Shown here in pieces: positions 28,845 to 38,773 of a stretch of DNA of 64,000 bases. Position numbers and translations under genes: made by a program. This DNA is from Psychrobacter namhaensis (GTDB lineage Bacteria; Pseudomonadota; Gammaproteobacteria; Pseudomonadales; Moraxellaceae). The stretch covers positions 62,001-126,000 of the forward strand of contig NZ_JABASS010000005.1 in the NCBI RefSeq assembly GCF_016107545.1, written 5' to 3'. Numbering within the stretch: position 1 is the stretch's first letter; every line of letters begins with the position of its first letter. The notes under the pieces were generated by a model, which saw nothing but the letters and a program-made list of their open reading frames with translations, did not search any database and was not told where the DNA came from.

Positions 28845-29233
28845 ATCATTGTCCCTAATATTTGCTTATAAAATCGATGTTACTACAATATTGCTATGAT
28901 TTTGCTAAGCCACTTTATCAAAACGATATCTTAAAAAAGAGTATAGCAGTCATACGGTGTTTGTTTAACCACAAACCACGCTTTACCTAGTGTAACGGGC
29001 AACGCGGCGTATTGGTCACCAAAGCATACTCAATCACATTATTGATGGCACTATTTTTATAATAAATGTCCAATATGGCCCTATTATGCGCCTTTTCAAG
29101 GTTCAACCATTAACATTTAGAGCGTTTTAAGCTATGATTGCACAGATAATTATTCCATATAGTATATAGACGCAGGCTGTCATGCTGACTACCCACGTAA
29201 TGTGCTAAATCCCAACTGACGAGGACGACTATT
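28845..29233. other. intergenic region upstream of acnB
   Basis: About 390 bases with the divergent promoters of the CMD-like gene and acnB. A TATAGT/TATATA string near 29160-29170 is a likely -10. Ribosome site GAGGACGA precedes the GTG start of acnB. No gene seen. Confidence 0.45.
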
Positions 29234-31837
29234 GTGTTAGAAGCTTATCGTAAACATGTCGAAGAACGTGCTGAGCTAGGAACTGTACCGCTACCACTGA
29301 ACGAAAAACAAGTAGCAGAATTGGTTGAACTGATAAAGAACCCACCAGCAGGCGAAGACGCGTTCTTAATGAATCTGCTAGAAAACCGTATTCCTGCTGG
29401 TGTTGACCAAGCAGCATACGTTAAAGCGGCATTCTTAGCGGCTATCTTAAAGGGTGAGGCCTCATCACCACTTATCAGCAAGAAAAAAGCGGTTGAAATC
29501 CTAGGTACCATGCAAGGTGGTTACAACGTTCAGCCATTGGTTGCTGCACTAGACGACAGCGAAGTCGCACAAGACGCTGCTGAAGCGTTGAAAAAGACTT
29601 TACTGGTATTTGACGCGTTCAATGACGTGACGGAAAAAGCCGAAGCCGGTAACGACATTGCCAAAGAAGTGATTCAGTCTTGGGCTGACGCGGAATGGTT
29701 CTTAAACCGTGCTGAAGTACCGAAAAAGACCACTTATACGACGTTTAAAGTGACAGGCGAGACCAACACGGATGACTTGTCACCTGCGCAAGATGCGTGG
29801 AGCCGTCCTGATATCCCATTGCATTCACTAGCCATGCACAAAAACTCTCGCGACGGCATCACTGCTGACGAAGAGGGCGTTGTCGGCCCAATGAAGCAGA
29901 TCGAAGCACTTAAAGAAAAAGGCCATCCATTGGCGTATGTTGGTGATGTTGTTGGTACGGGTTCTAGCCGTAAGTCTGCAACCAACTCAGTATTGTGGCT
30001 CATGGGTGAAGACATCCCTAACGTGCCAAACAAACGTGGCGGCGGTCTGGTACTGGGTAACAACATTGCGCCTATCTTCTTTAACACGATGGAAGATTCT
30101 GGCGCGTTGCCAATCGAAAAAGTCGCGGTTGATAACCTAAACATGGGTGATGTGTTTGACATCTATCCATACGAAGGCAAAATCACTAAGCATGACTCTG
30201 ACGAAGTATTGTCAACGTTTACACTAAACTCGCCAACATTACTTGATGAAGTACGTGCTGGTGGCCGTATTCCATTGATCGTTGGTCGTGGTTTGACCAA
30301 TCGTGCGCGTGAGTACATGGGTCTAGGTCATTCAGACGTTTTTGCTAAGCCAGAAGAGCCAGCTGATACGGGCAAAGGCTTCACCCTAGCCCAAAAAATG
30401 GTTGGTAAAGCGTGTGGCCTAGAAGGCGTACGTCCTGGTATGTACTGTGAGCCTAAAATGACAACAGTCGGCTCTCAGGATACAACAGGTCCAATGACGC
30501 GTGACGAGCTAAAAGACTTGGCATGTTTGGGCTTCCAAGCAGACCTAGTCATGCAGTCGTTCTGTCATACTGCCGCTTATCCAAAGCCAGTTGACGTTGA
30601 GACTCAGCACACACTACCTGACTTTATCATGAACCGTGGCGGCGTAAGCTTACGTCCAGGTGACGGCATCATTCACTCATGGTTGAACCGTATGCTACTT
30701 CCAGATACCGTTGGTACTGGTGGTGACTCGCATACTCGTTTCCCAATGGGTATCTCGTTCCCAGCGGGTTCTGGCTTGGTTGCATTTGCTGCTGCGACTG
30801 GAGTGATGCCACTTGATATGCCTGAATCTGTCCGTGTTCGTTTTGTTGGTGAGCGTCAAGCGGGTATTACCCTACGTGACCTAGTACATGCGATTCCTTA
30901 TCAAGCGATCAAAGAAGGTTACTTAACGGTTGATAAGAAAGGTAAAATCAACGAGTTTAACGGCCGTATTCTTGAGATCGAAGGTCTAGAAGACTTAACG
31001 GCTGAGCAAGCGTTTGAGCTGTCTGATGCCTCAGCTGAGCGTAGTGCTGCTGGTTGTACCATTACCTTGTCTGAAGAGTCAGTAACTGAGTACTTAAACT
31101 CAAACATCACGCTGCTTAAGTGGATGATCTCAGAAGGTTATGGCGATGCACGTACCATCAGCCGCCGTATCGAAGCCATGCAAGAGTGGCTTGCTAACCC
31201 AAGCCTCATGCGTGCTGATGATGATGCTGAATATGCAATCGACATCACTATCGATATGAGTGAGATCAAAGAGCCTATCCTTTGCTGCCCGAACGATCCA
31301 GATGACGCAAAAACCCTAGCTGACGTGGCTGGCGATACCATTGATGAAGTGTTCATTGGTTCATGTATGACCAACATCGGTCATTTCCGTGCCGCTGGTA
31401 AATTGCTACAAGACGTACCAGCAGGCAGCCTCAAGACTCGTCTATGGATTGCACCGCCGACTAAGATGGATGCACGCCAGTTGATGGAAGAAGGTTACTA
31501 CAACATCTATGCACAAGCCGGCGCTCGTACTGAAATGCCAGGTTGTTCACTATGTATGGGTAATCAAGCACGTATCGCACCGAAATCTACTGCGGTATCG
31601 ACCTCAACCCGTAACTTCCCGAACCGTTTGGGTCAAGGTGCTAACGTATACCTAGCTTCTGCAGAGCTTGCCGCAGTCGCAGCCGTACTTGGTAAACTGC
31701 CAACGAACGACGAATATCAGCAGTATGCTGGCATGCTAAATAGCATGGGCGATGAAGTGTATCAATACATGAACTTCGACCGTATGGAAGACTATACTGA
31801 AGAAGCAGACAAGATCAACGTGGCTCAGTTGACCTAA
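29234..31837 (+). CDS. acnB: aconitate hydratase B
   Basis: TCA-cycle enzyme that interconverts citrate and isocitrate via cis-aconitate, with a 4Fe-4S cluster. The 867-residue protein starts (M)[15 protein letters not shown], like E. coli AcnB, with the N-terminal HEAT-like domain, the swivel domain [20 protein letters not shown], and the cluster Cys in [18 protein letters not shown] and [16 protein letters not shown]. The start is GTG with GACGAGGACG upstream. Length matches the family. A terminator follows. It is a single gene. Confidence 0.97.
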   Translation: MLEAYRKHVEERAELGTVPLPLNEKQVAELVELIKNPPAGEDAFLMNLLENRIPAGVDQAAYVKAAFLAAILKGEASSPLISKKKAVEILGTMQGGYNVQPLVAALDDSEVAQDAAEALKKTLLVFDAFNDVTEKAEAGNDIAKEVIQSWADAEWFLNRAEVPKKTTYTTFKVTGETNTDDLSPAQDAWSRPDIPLHSLAMHKNSRDGITADEEGVVGPMKQIEALKEKGHPLAYVGDVVGTGSSRKSATNSVLWLMGEDIPNVPNKRGGGLVLGNNIAPIFFNTMEDSGALPIEKVAVDNLNMGDVFDIYPYEGKITKHDSDEVLSTFTLNSPTLLDEVRAGGRIPLIVGRGLTNRAREYMGLGHSDVFAKPEEPADTGKGFTLAQKMVGKACGLEGVRPGMYCEPKMTTVGSQDTTGPMTRDELKDLACLGFQADLVMQSFCHTAAYPKPVDVETQHTLPDFIMNRGGVSLRPGDGIIHSWLNRMLLPDTVGTGGDSHTRFPMGISFPAGSGLVAFAAATGVMPLDMPESVRVRFVGERQAGITLRDLVHAIPYQAIKEGYLTVDKKGKINEFNGRILEIEGLEDLTAEQAFELSDASAERSAAGCTITLSEESVTEYLNSNITLLKWMISEGYGDARTISRRIEAMQEWLANPSLMRADDDAEYAIDITIDMSEIKEPILCCPNDPDDAKTLADVAGDTIDEVFIGSCMTNIGHFRAAGKLLQDVPAGSLKTRLWIAPPTKMDARQLMEEGYYNIYAQAGARTEMPGCSLCMGNQARIAPKSTAVSTSTRNFPNRLGQGANVYLASAELAAVAAVLGKLPTNDEYQQYAGMLNSMGDEVYQYMNFDRMEDYTEEADKINVAQLT

Positions 31838-31885
31838 TATCTAGTCTGAAAACGTTTTTAAGTTTTACCGTTCTTATTTAAATAG

Positions 31886-31917
31886 AAACCCCGTATCGTG
31901 ATGATGCGGGGTTTTTT
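31886..31917 (+). terminator. Rho-independent terminator after acnB
   Basis: AACCCCG/CGGGGTT stem with a 13-base loop followed by TTTTTT, 50 bases past acnB. Confidence 0.85.
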
Positions 31918-31958
31918 GATAAGTAGTTTGAAGTGAGGTGTAGTCTTTAGTGGTTAAA

Positions 31959-32756
31959 TCACTTCCCCTGATAAACTGGCTTACGTTTCTCTATAAACGC
32001 CGTAACTCCTTCTTTAAAGTCATCGGTTTTTGCCAGCATGGCTTGTTGATCGACTTCCATATCTAGGGCTTCATTCAGGCCCATATAAGCATGGGTATTA
32101 ATCATGTGCTTCATCGACGCTAGGGCTCTGCCAGGCAGATTGCTTAAACGCGTTGCCAGTGCATGTACGCTCGTATCTAAGTCCTCTGCACTCACGACTT
32201 CATTCACCAAGTTTAAGCGTGCCATGTCTTCCGCTTTGAGTTTATCACCTAGCATCACAAGCTCAGTAGTTTTTGCCACGCCGATCAATTGATTCAGCAG
32301 ATAGATACCACCAGCATCTGGAATCAGTCCAATATTGATAAAAGCTTGGACGAATTTTGAATTGTCAGCGGCGATACGAAAATCACAAGTGAGCGCAAGA
32401 TTCATACCAGCCCCAGCGACTGCGCCTTCGAGTTTAGCAATAATGGGCTTATGAATATTACGCAGTTTTAAGCTGACTTCTCCAGCACCTTCTACCATGC
32501 CTTTTAGTTTATTTGAAATGACGTCCTTGTCTAGACCCTCAGACAGCATCTCTTTAATGTCACCACCGCTTGAAAAGTTGCCGCCAGCACCTTGCAAAAT
32601 AATAACGCGAACGTGGTCATCGGCCTCGGCTTCATTGAGCGCTTTTAACACGCCAGCTTTTAGGGGGGTGCTAAAAGCATTTAGGCTTTTTGGATCATTT
32701 AACGTGATGGTGGCAATGTGGTTTTCGCTTTTGTACTCAACGAGAGGGTGTGACAT
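31959..32756 (-). CDS. enoyl-CoA hydratase/isomerase family protein
   Basis: Crotonase-fold acyl-CoA enzyme of 265 residues. The oxyanion-hole motif is LQGAGGNFSSGGDIKEML, and KLEGAVAGAGMNLALTCDFR with FVQAFINIGLIPDAGGIYLL forms the active-site helix. The catalytic Glu/Asp positions cannot be sorted between hydratase and isomerase (PaaG-like) activity. AAGGAAATATCAG precedes the ATG at 32756. No fatty-acid oxidation neighbour is visible. Probably monocistronic, convergent with acnB. Confidence 0.87.
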   Translation of the reverse strand: MSHPLVEYKSENHIATITLNDPKSLNAFSTPLKAGVLKALNEAEADDHVRVIILQGAGGNFSSGGDIKEMLSEGLDKDVISNKLKGMVEGAGEVSLKLRNIHKPIIAKLEGAVAGAGMNLALTCDFRIAADNSKFVQAFINIGLIPDAGGIYLLNQLIGVAKTTELVMLGDKLKAEDMARLNLVNEVVSAEDLDTSVHALATRLSNLPGRALASMKHMINTHAYMGLNEALDMEVDQQAMLAKTDDFKEGVTAFIEKRKPVYQGK

Positions 32757-33044
32757 CTGATATTTCCTTATTTTAAATAATGATTTGTTGAAGTTGTGAT
32801 GTAAAGATTAACGGTAACAAGTAACGCAGTGCTGATTACTATAGCAGCTTGCTACGATTATAAAAGCAGGTTTTGTGGGCGCTTAAGACACATCAAAACG
32901 CTGGTTTAGTGCGATAAATGACACTAAAAGTCTAATGTCTGAGGGCATACAGGTAGCAGAGGCATAAAAAAGGCTATTACCAAAAGCGTTATTGGATTAT
33001 GCTAAAATGTTGACATCTTTACTCTCTCAAACAAGGAAGTGGTT

Positions 33045-33857
33045 ATGCCGACTATCAAGATTAATAACGCGGATATTTATTTTGAGGACAGTGCGCCAAA
33101 TGACGCGCAAAAGCCAGTGATGGTGTTCGCTCACGGTCTTTTATGGAACTCGCGGATGTATGACAAACAAGTCGAGCATTTTCAAAAAGACTATCGCTGT
33201 ATCGCTTTTGACTTTCGGGGTCAAGGCCAGTCGCAGATCACCAAGTCCGGCTATGATATGGACACACTAACGGAGGATGCGCTTGGGTTACTTGCGGCGC
33301 TTGATATTGATAAATGTCACTTTGTTGGGTTATCAATGGGCGGCTTTGTCGCCCAGCGTATCGCGCTTAAGCGGCCTGAGCTGCTGCAATCGCTTATCCT
33401 TTTAGAAACCTCTGCTGACCCTGAAGATCCCAAAAACGTACCGCAGTATCGTAAGCTGGTAAAAGCCATTCGCTGGTTAGGTATCAAGCGCGTGAGTAAC
33501 AAGGTCATGCCTATTATGTTTGGTAGTACTTTTTTGGCAGACAAGTTGCGTAAATCTGATCGTAAACAGTGGCTAGCGATGCTACAGGGTAATCGCAAAG
33601 GCGGCGTGATTAAGGCGACGATGGGCGTCATTGAACGGACAGGCACCTATGAGCAGCTTGGTGACATCACGACGCCGACACTCATTATCGTTGGGGATGA
33701 AGATGCTGCCACGCCTTATTCGAAGTCTGAGCGTATGCACTTTGCAATTGCAGGCTCAAAGCTTGCGGTTATCAAAGGCGCGGGTCATACATCGACGGTA
33801 GAAGAGCCGGATCAGGTAAATCGAGTGATCGGTCAGTTTTTAGAAAATTGTGTGTAA
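33045..33857 (+). CDS. alpha/beta fold hydrolase
   Basis: Cytoplasmic serine hydrolase of 270 residues. MVFAHGLLWNSRMYDKQ holds the oxyanion HG, FDFRGQGQS is the usual strand-turn, GLSMGGFVAQRIAL has the nucleophile Ser97, and VGDEDAATP with GAGHTSTVEEPD supplies the Asp and His. The layout is that of haloperoxidase/3-oxoadipate enol-lactonase-like enzymes, substrate unknown. The ATG at 33045 follows AAGGAAG; a GTG at 33039 is unlikely. A bidirectional terminator follows. Confidence 0.87.
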   Translation: MPTIKINNADIYFEDSAPNDAQKPVMVFAHGLLWNSRMYDKQVEHFQKDYRCIAFDFRGQGQSQITKSGYDMDTLTEDALGLLAALDIDKCHFVGLSMGGFVAQRIALKRPELLQSLILLETSADPEDPKNVPQYRKLVKAIRWLGIKRVSNKVMPIMFGSTFLADKLRKSDRKQWLAMLQGNRKGGVIKATMGVIERTGTYEQLGDITTPTLIIVGDEDAATPYSKSERMHFAIAGSKLAVIKGAGHTSTVEEPDQVNRVIGQFLENCV

Positions 33858-33901
33858 AGTACTTAGTAATACTCTTTAGCTTTTAGCACCCAATGCTGAA
33901 T

Positions 33902-33938
33902 AAAAAAGCCGCTATCAAAGAGTGATAGCGGCTTTTTT
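33902..33938. terminator. bidirectional terminator between hydrolase gene and the Ter-linked operon
   Basis: A 16-bp stem (AAAAAAGCCGCTATCA/TGATAGCGGCTTTTTT) with a 5-base loop, between genes converging from both sides. Confidence 0.93.
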
Positions 33939-33978
33939 GCGCCATTTTTTATACATATTATTAGTAACTGTTTGATTA

Positions 33979-35121
33979 CTACAGTCGTGAGCTGTACTCG
34001 CTATTGCCGTCATCAATAGTGCCAAACACCTCGGCTCGGTTCACCACTTCCGTTGCCCAAGCGCGGTGCGTGGCGGGCTCTAGCATGGTATTGTTGTATT
34101 TAAACACCGCCTTGGCCTCGCTATGGAGTATCGCTTGCGCTTCATCCAAGGTGCTAAGTGGTACACAATAAGCTTGCTGTACCAACGCGATTTGGCTTGG
34201 GTGAATGACAGTTTTTCCGACCAACCCCAAGCTGACATCACGGGTCAACTCTTGCATAAACAGCGTGGGCTGGTCCAAATATTCAAAGACTGGCGCAGTC
34301 AAATAAAAACCATGCGGGACAAAGCAGCCAAGCAGTTGGTAGGCAAGCGTACCAATCGGGGTGTCATAGACGATGCTGTTCTTAGGACGTCGCAGGCGCA
34401 GGGTGGCAAACAAGTCGTTGCCACCAATCCGCAGAGCAAAGATTGGCTGACTAAAGGCTTCTTTAAAGCCAATGGCAAGCTCTTGGTTGTGATGCGGGTT
34501 AAATAATGCGGCGGTCTCAAGTGTGGGCATTAACAATTGATCCGCACTCAGGTTTTGGCACGCCATTCGCCAATTGGATAAGCTGAACATATCGACTTTT
34601 GGCATGACGAAGCCGTCGATCAGATCGATATGGGCGTAGTCCGCCAGCTGCTGTAGCATCATCGGATTGCGTGGACGTATAAACACTAATGGACGGGTCG
34701 GGTGCTGGGCTTGCGGCTTTGATTGCAGACCAGCTTGTCTTGCTGGATTGCTGATGCTATCCACGTGCGCCGCCCACGTATGGAGCAGCGTTTGCAAGCG
34801 CTCAAGTGCTAACTCAACGTCACTATGACTGACCGCATCTTCTAGACAAATAATAATACTATTAATCGCTGGTAATTTATCACGCTTAATGACTTGCCAA
34901 ATATCTTGGCGAGTCGCCGGCATGTATAGACTGGCACCAAGCTGATAAGGATGATGGGTGTGCAACTTAACCATCGCATGACGCTCAGTAATCAGATGAG
35001 CGTAAGACTGAGTATGGTTATAAAGGTTTGATTCGTGGGTTAGCATGTCTGACATAATTGGCATCGTAAATAGTGATAAATGAGTGGCTATAAAAGGTAG
35101 GATGTATGGTCTAAGAGACAT
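33979..35121 (-). CDS. HpcH/HpaI aldolase / citrate-lyase-beta-like protein of the Ter-linked module
   Basis: A C-C lyase-like TIM-barrel protein of up to 380 residues. SIIICLEDAVSHSDVELALE, PLVFIRPRNPMMLQ, DGFVMPKVDMFSL, ALRIGGNDLFATL and GLVGKTVIHPSQIALV match the HpcH/HpaI-CitE family, with Glu/Asp and Arg ligands for metal and substrate. It is the last gene of a minus-strand run with ATP-grasp, PRTase-TRSP, HAD and StiP genes, the Ter-linked module described by Aravind's group. It probably acts on a nucleoside-like intermediate. The start is ambiguous: the ATG at 35121 has a weak ribosome site and a later in-frame ATG may be used. Confidence 0.82.
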   Translation of the reverse strand: MSLRPYILPFIATHLSLFTMPIMSDMLTHESNLYNHTQSYAHLITERHAMVKLHTHHPYQLGASLYMPATRQDIWQVIKRDKLPAINSIIICLEDAVSHSDVELALERLQTLLHTWAAHVDSISNPARQAGLQSKPQAQHPTRPLVFIRPRNPMMLQQLADYAHIDLIDGFVMPKVDMFSLSNWRMACQNLSADQLLMPTLETAALFNPHHNQELAIGFKEAFSQPIFALRIGGNDLFATLRLRRPKNSIVYDTPIGTLAYQLLGCFVPHGFYLTAPVFEYLDQPTLFMQELTRDVSLGLVGKTVIHPSQIALVQQAYCVPLSTLDEAQAILHSEAKAVFKYNNTMLEPATHRAWATEVVNRAEVFGTIDDGNSEYSSRL

Positions 35122-35155
35122 GACTCAGTGGTGCTATTAAGTCACTTACACACCC

Positions 35156-36355
35156 CTATAAGCGTACTGTCGATTCATTATTTTTGGTACGTTGTTTGAT
35201 GAGAGTAATGGCTTGATAAGGGAGTATTTTATCACCTAACACACTCATAGTGATGTTTCGCTGTGTACATAAATGTCTTAGCAGCACCGTATCGGGGTGA
35301 TTGGCGGTTGCCAGTAAGATACGTTCAGGGTCACGGCGTAATATGGCTCGTGTTGCCTCGGCAATGGTCGGCTTAATACGGTTGCGATTGCTGATATTGT
35401 ACTCTAACGCCAGCTTATCTATTAAGTCAGCGGTTTGGTAGCGCGGTTGCGGAAACATTGGCAAGTATTGGCATGTGTTAGATAATTCTCGCCGTGCTGC
35501 ATCAATATGATCGACAAAGGCTAAGCTATGATCTGACTCAACTAAGTTATCATAAAAGACACTGCGATGTAGCCCCATTTTTGGGTCGGTATACAAGCTG
35601 CGTGAAATCAATCCGGACACCGTACTATTTAACAAACCCGATGGAATCAACCAGTCCTCCTCGCTAGCGGCCAGCCAAGCGACGCCCGCCGGATCAGCAA
35701 GGGTTAATAGGGGAGTCACATCGACACCTTGATGAAAAATATTGGCAAAATTGGGATGAGTAGGATCTCGAAATGCTTCTAAACTATGGGTCAATTCTTG
35801 ATAAATGGCCCCTTTACCTGTCCAGCCATCGACGAAGACAATAGGACTGTCTGGATAGTCTTCTAACAATGTTTGTAAGGCTGTTGGGTCAAGACCACGG
35901 TCACGAATGATACTAATCCCATAATGCACACTTGGTAGAGAGTAGCCACTAGCTGTGTCGGCAAGTGCTCTTTGTAATAATACGCCAATCGGCAAGCCTG
36001 CTCGCACTAAGCTGATTAAAACTAACGGTTGCTCATCAGTTATGTGTCGCTGAAAAACATGATGTAGGGTATAGGCTAAATTTGCGATATCAGTGGCTGT
36101 TCTCGTCGCCCCTTGCTCTAGTGCCTGTATGTAGAGCTGCTCATGCATCGCACTTGGTGCCTGCTCTAAGGTCAACATGTCTGAATAGTGACGTTGTCCA
36201 CTTTGAATCAGTGCCTCTTTTTGACTGACGGGCACATTAGCAACCGCATCTTTATTGACAATATCGAGCAGGACGGTCACATCGCTGGCAAGATAGCTGC
36301 CTGAGCCGTAATTTTTTAGAGGGGCGCTTTTTGTGTTTGTGTTATTTAAAGTCAT
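35156..36355 (-). CDS. StiP-type PRTase-like/PELOTA RNA-binding protein
   Basis: A 399-residue protein of the family named cysteine protease StiP in databases. The N-terminal part has GSGSYLASDVTVLLDI and a phosphoribosyltransferase-like loop IVFVDGWTGKGAIYQE, which fits the PRPP-binding motif. The C-terminal part (LLATANHPDTVLLRHLCTQ) corresponds to the PELOTA_1 RNA-binding-like domain. A protease activity is doubtful from sequence. The gene follows the HAD gene by about 60 bases and precedes the aldolase gene by 34. It is part of the predicted nucleoside-metabolite pathway associated with TerD proteins. Confidence 0.82.
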   Translation of the reverse strand: MTLNNTNTKSAPLKNYGSGSYLASDVTVLLDIVNKDAVANVPVSQKEALIQSGQRHYSDMLTLEQAPSAMHEQLYIQALEQGATRTATDIANLAYTLHHVFQRHITDEQPLVLISLVRAGLPIGVLLQRALADTASGYSLPSVHYGISIIRDRGLDPTALQTLLEDYPDSPIVFVDGWTGKGAIYQELTHSLEAFRDPTHPNFANIFHQGVDVTPLLTLADPAGVAWLAASEEDWLIPSGLLNSTVSGLISRSLYTDPKMGLHRSVFYDNLVESDHSLAFVDHIDAARRELSNTCQYLPMFPQPRYQTADLIDKLALEYNISNRNRIKPTIAEATRAILRRDPERILLATANHPDTVLLRHLCTQRNITMSVLGDKILPYQAITLIKQRTKNNESTVRL

Positions 36356-36413
36356 AGTAAGATATCAGTACTCATTGGAGAACGGTAAGGTTGCGCGGTT
36401 GATGTTAAACAAA

Positions 36414-37256
36414 CTACTCAGCATGACGCTGCTCATGCAACTGACCACGACTGGGCATACCGTACCAGTCAAGCAGTTGCAAAAACGGTAGGTCAGCTAG
36501 ACTGTCCCCAAAACCAAAGCTCGGACGTTGATTGTCTAAATGGTTGGTTAATAAAAACTGTACGGCATGACGCTTATGAACCGCATGTGGCAATATCGCC
36601 AGATTATTTGCGTTCACATGCACATAAAAGTGCGCATCAAAATATGGTATTAACGTTGGCAGTTTCTGAGCCAAATCTGCCAGTATTTGATGGTTTTTTT
36701 GCGCATGTTTAATCGCCAAATAAATGGTCAGAGGGTCATGGTTAGCGCCGCTATCAGAGCCGTCATTAAAGCTGTCAACGTGCGGTGTCAGTACCAAGTC
36801 ATTAAAAGGATCACTGGCATTTTTAGAGTGCTTACCAATCAACTCAGTAAGCTCGGCTAACTTGCCTTGGATCGGAGCAAGGACGTCATACATATGCTGC
36901 TGCCACTCGTTTAGCATTTGCCCGTTAGACGTTAAAATAACCGCGCCGTGGGTCAATACTTGCCAACTGGCAAAGGGCAGCTTAACACGTTTGATTTCAC
37001 TACGGTCACGGGCGGTGACGACGATTAAGTCAGTACTAGCAAGTAGCCAATTAAAGAAAGTGGCTTGACGCTGACTCATGAAGCTTAATGGCTCACCTTT
37101 TTTATTAACAGTGGCGCAAACCAAGTTTTCAGATTCAGCCGTTGGTAATTTCCACGCGTCAATTTTACGCTGGGTTTGGAATAGGGTGTCGTCCAAGTCC
37201 ATAAGCGCGTAAGGTTTGGTGATGTTTGGATTGGATTCGAAAAATGGGGTGGTCAT
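36414..37256 (-). CDS. HAD-superfamily phosphatase of the Ter-linked module
   Basis: A haloacid-dehalogenase-type hydrolase of about 280 residues. The nucleophile motif LMDLDDTLFQTQ (DxDxT) lies near residue 22 and the distal motif FGFGDSLADLPFLQ (GDSxxD) near the C-terminus. Together they indicate metal-dependent phosphatase activity. The cap region has LIVVTARDRSEIKRV, with the T/S motif. It may dephosphorylate a sugar or nucleotide intermediate made by the neighbouring PRTases. The ATG at 37256 is chosen with TGGA upstream; an ATG four codons earlier (37268) is equally possible. Confidence 0.82.
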   Translation of the reverse strand: MTTPFFESNPNITKPYALMDLDDTLFQTQRKIDAWKLPTAESENLVCATVNKKGEPLSFMSQRQATFFNWLLASTDLIVVTARDRSEIKRVKLPFASWQVLTHGAVILTSNGQMLNEWQQHMYDVLAPIQGKLAELTELIGKHSKNASDPFNDLVLTPHVDSFNDGSDSGANHDPLTIYLAIKHAQKNHQILADLAQKLPTLIPYFDAHFYVHVNANNLAILPHAVHKRHAVQFLLTNHLDNQRPSFGFGDSLADLPFLQLLDWYGMPSRGQLHEQRHAE

Positions 37257-37298
37257 AAAAGTGTCCATAGATAATAGGGTGGAAAATCAGAGCGGGTG

Positions 37299-38615
37299 TT
37301 ACATGGAAGGACCCACCACCAATACGTTATTCAAGCGTTTCCACATATCGTCGACACTATCTGCTGCTGTCTCCACACACAGTACAATCAAATCCCATTC
37401 ATTTGGTTCAACATTGTAAGCAAAATTGGTCATGCCAAGACCGTAATTATCGCTAAAGCTTAACATTGTCGTAATCGCGCCGCCAAGGGCAATCGGCGAG
37501 CGGGTCAATGCGCTAAATTTCACCATAGGGGTGGTTGCAGAGTCTTGCTGTTGAGCTTGTGTCTCAAGCCATTCTGCTAATAAAAAAGGTAACCAAACGA
37601 ACTCATTACTTCCCAGTATCAGGACTCTCTTTGGTAACTGAGCGGCATCAAAGCGTTCTTGATGACTAAATTTTGTAAACGCGGTTTGAAACCTCAAAAG
37701 ATACTCAGCAAAACCATCTGTACTATTTAGCGTTGGAAAACGTCCCCAATTGCCTGTATCACCTAACGCCTGACTACCAGCCTCGGTCGTATCAACCGCT
37801 GGCATCGTAATGGGTTCAGGGTTAGGGGCATCCGTCCATTGCCAAGCGCCAGACAATAGGTGATGACGATGAAAGTCAACACCCGCTAAGCGAGCAGCCA
37901 TGCGCTCAGGCAACGCGCCCTCCAGCGTTGTGTCCGTCGTTGTGTCTGGCATTGTGTCAGTGCTTTTTTGATCTAATGACCAATCAACCAAAGTGGTTAG
38001 GTGTACTTGCTCTAACTGCGTGAGTCCAGCGTTACGTAGCGCAGTGACGACATTCACGCAAGTATTGCCGGTCGACGCTTCGTCGTCCACCATAATTAGG
38101 GTTTTGCTAGCGAGTAATTGCTCTTGAGTATGGGTATCTGTACTTTGATAAATCAAGTGCTGGCTGGCATGACTGTGGTCTTCGTTAAATGTGGTCAGTA
38201 ACGTATCGGTGCTACGGTCGTCATGTTGGGCATGACGCGTAGAGTTCAATAATAAAGCGTTGGGATAGCGCGTTTGTAGTGCTTGATGGACACCAGCGGA
38301 TAAGCCAACAGCCGTCTCTGCCATACCAATGACTAAAATGGGCTCAGGTAAATCATTAGGAACTAGATTTGCCAAATTGGTGAAAGCATGACGCATCGCG
38401 CGAGGTGCGACTGGAATATGACGACCTAAGACTTTTGAGACGAATAAAAACGCCCGCTTCGGGTTAATACGCTGAGCAAACCCAAGCAAGTCTTCTAGTT
38501 GATAGCTGTCTTTTTTATCCGAGTCATTTTTAGCCGTTGCTTCGTTGGTCTGATAGGTCAAATCAAGGGTGCCGCGAGGTAAGGTAATGGTTGTACTCTG
38601 TTGCTTAGCTGACAT
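37299..38615 (-). CDS. phosphoribosyltransferase with C-terminal TRSP domain
   Basis: A 438-residue protein. The PRPP-binding loop LIMVDDEASTGNTCVNVV lies near residue 175, preceded by LVIGMAETAVGLSAG-like phosphate-contact residues (ILVIGMAETAVGLSAGVHQA). The C-terminal half, with RVLILGSNEFVWLPFLLAEW, is the TRSP domain found in Ter-linked operons. It may transfer a phosphoribosyl group to a base-like acceptor. AAGGAGT 7 bases before the ATG at 38615 fixes the start; an upstream ATG at 38681 lacks one. It is the second gene of the five-gene operon. Confidence 0.84.
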   Translation of the reverse strand: MSAKQQSTTITLPRGTLDLTYQTNEATAKNDSDKKDSYQLEDLLGFAQRINPKRAFLFVSKVLGRHIPVAPRAMRHAFTNLANLVPNDLPEPILVIGMAETAVGLSAGVHQALQTRYPNALLLNSTRHAQHDDRSTDTLLTTFNEDHSHASQHLIYQSTDTHTQEQLLASKTLIMVDDEASTGNTCVNVVTALRNAGLTQLEQVHLTTLVDWSLDQKSTDTMPDTTTDTTLEGALPERMAARLAGVDFHRHHLLSGAWQWTDAPNPEPITMPAVDTTEAGSQALGDTGNWGRFPTLNSTDGFAEYLLRFQTAFTKFSHQERFDAAQLPKRVLILGSNEFVWLPFLLAEWLETQAQQQDSATTPMVKFSALTRSPIALGGAITTMLSFSDNYGLGMTNFAYNVEPNEWDLIVLCVETAADSVDDMWKRLNNVLVVGPSM

Positions 38616-38773
38616 TCGTACTCCTTGCGCTTTTAATTTTATATTGTTATCAGTTTTTAAGGTTGATAATCCACCAACCATAGCCCAGCGCCGCTTTTTT
38701 ATTTAATGGCGGCGTGGTCAAAGTGAGCGTTTTGGTGAGAGCGTACTCTGATAACGTTCTTTAAGTCATTTGC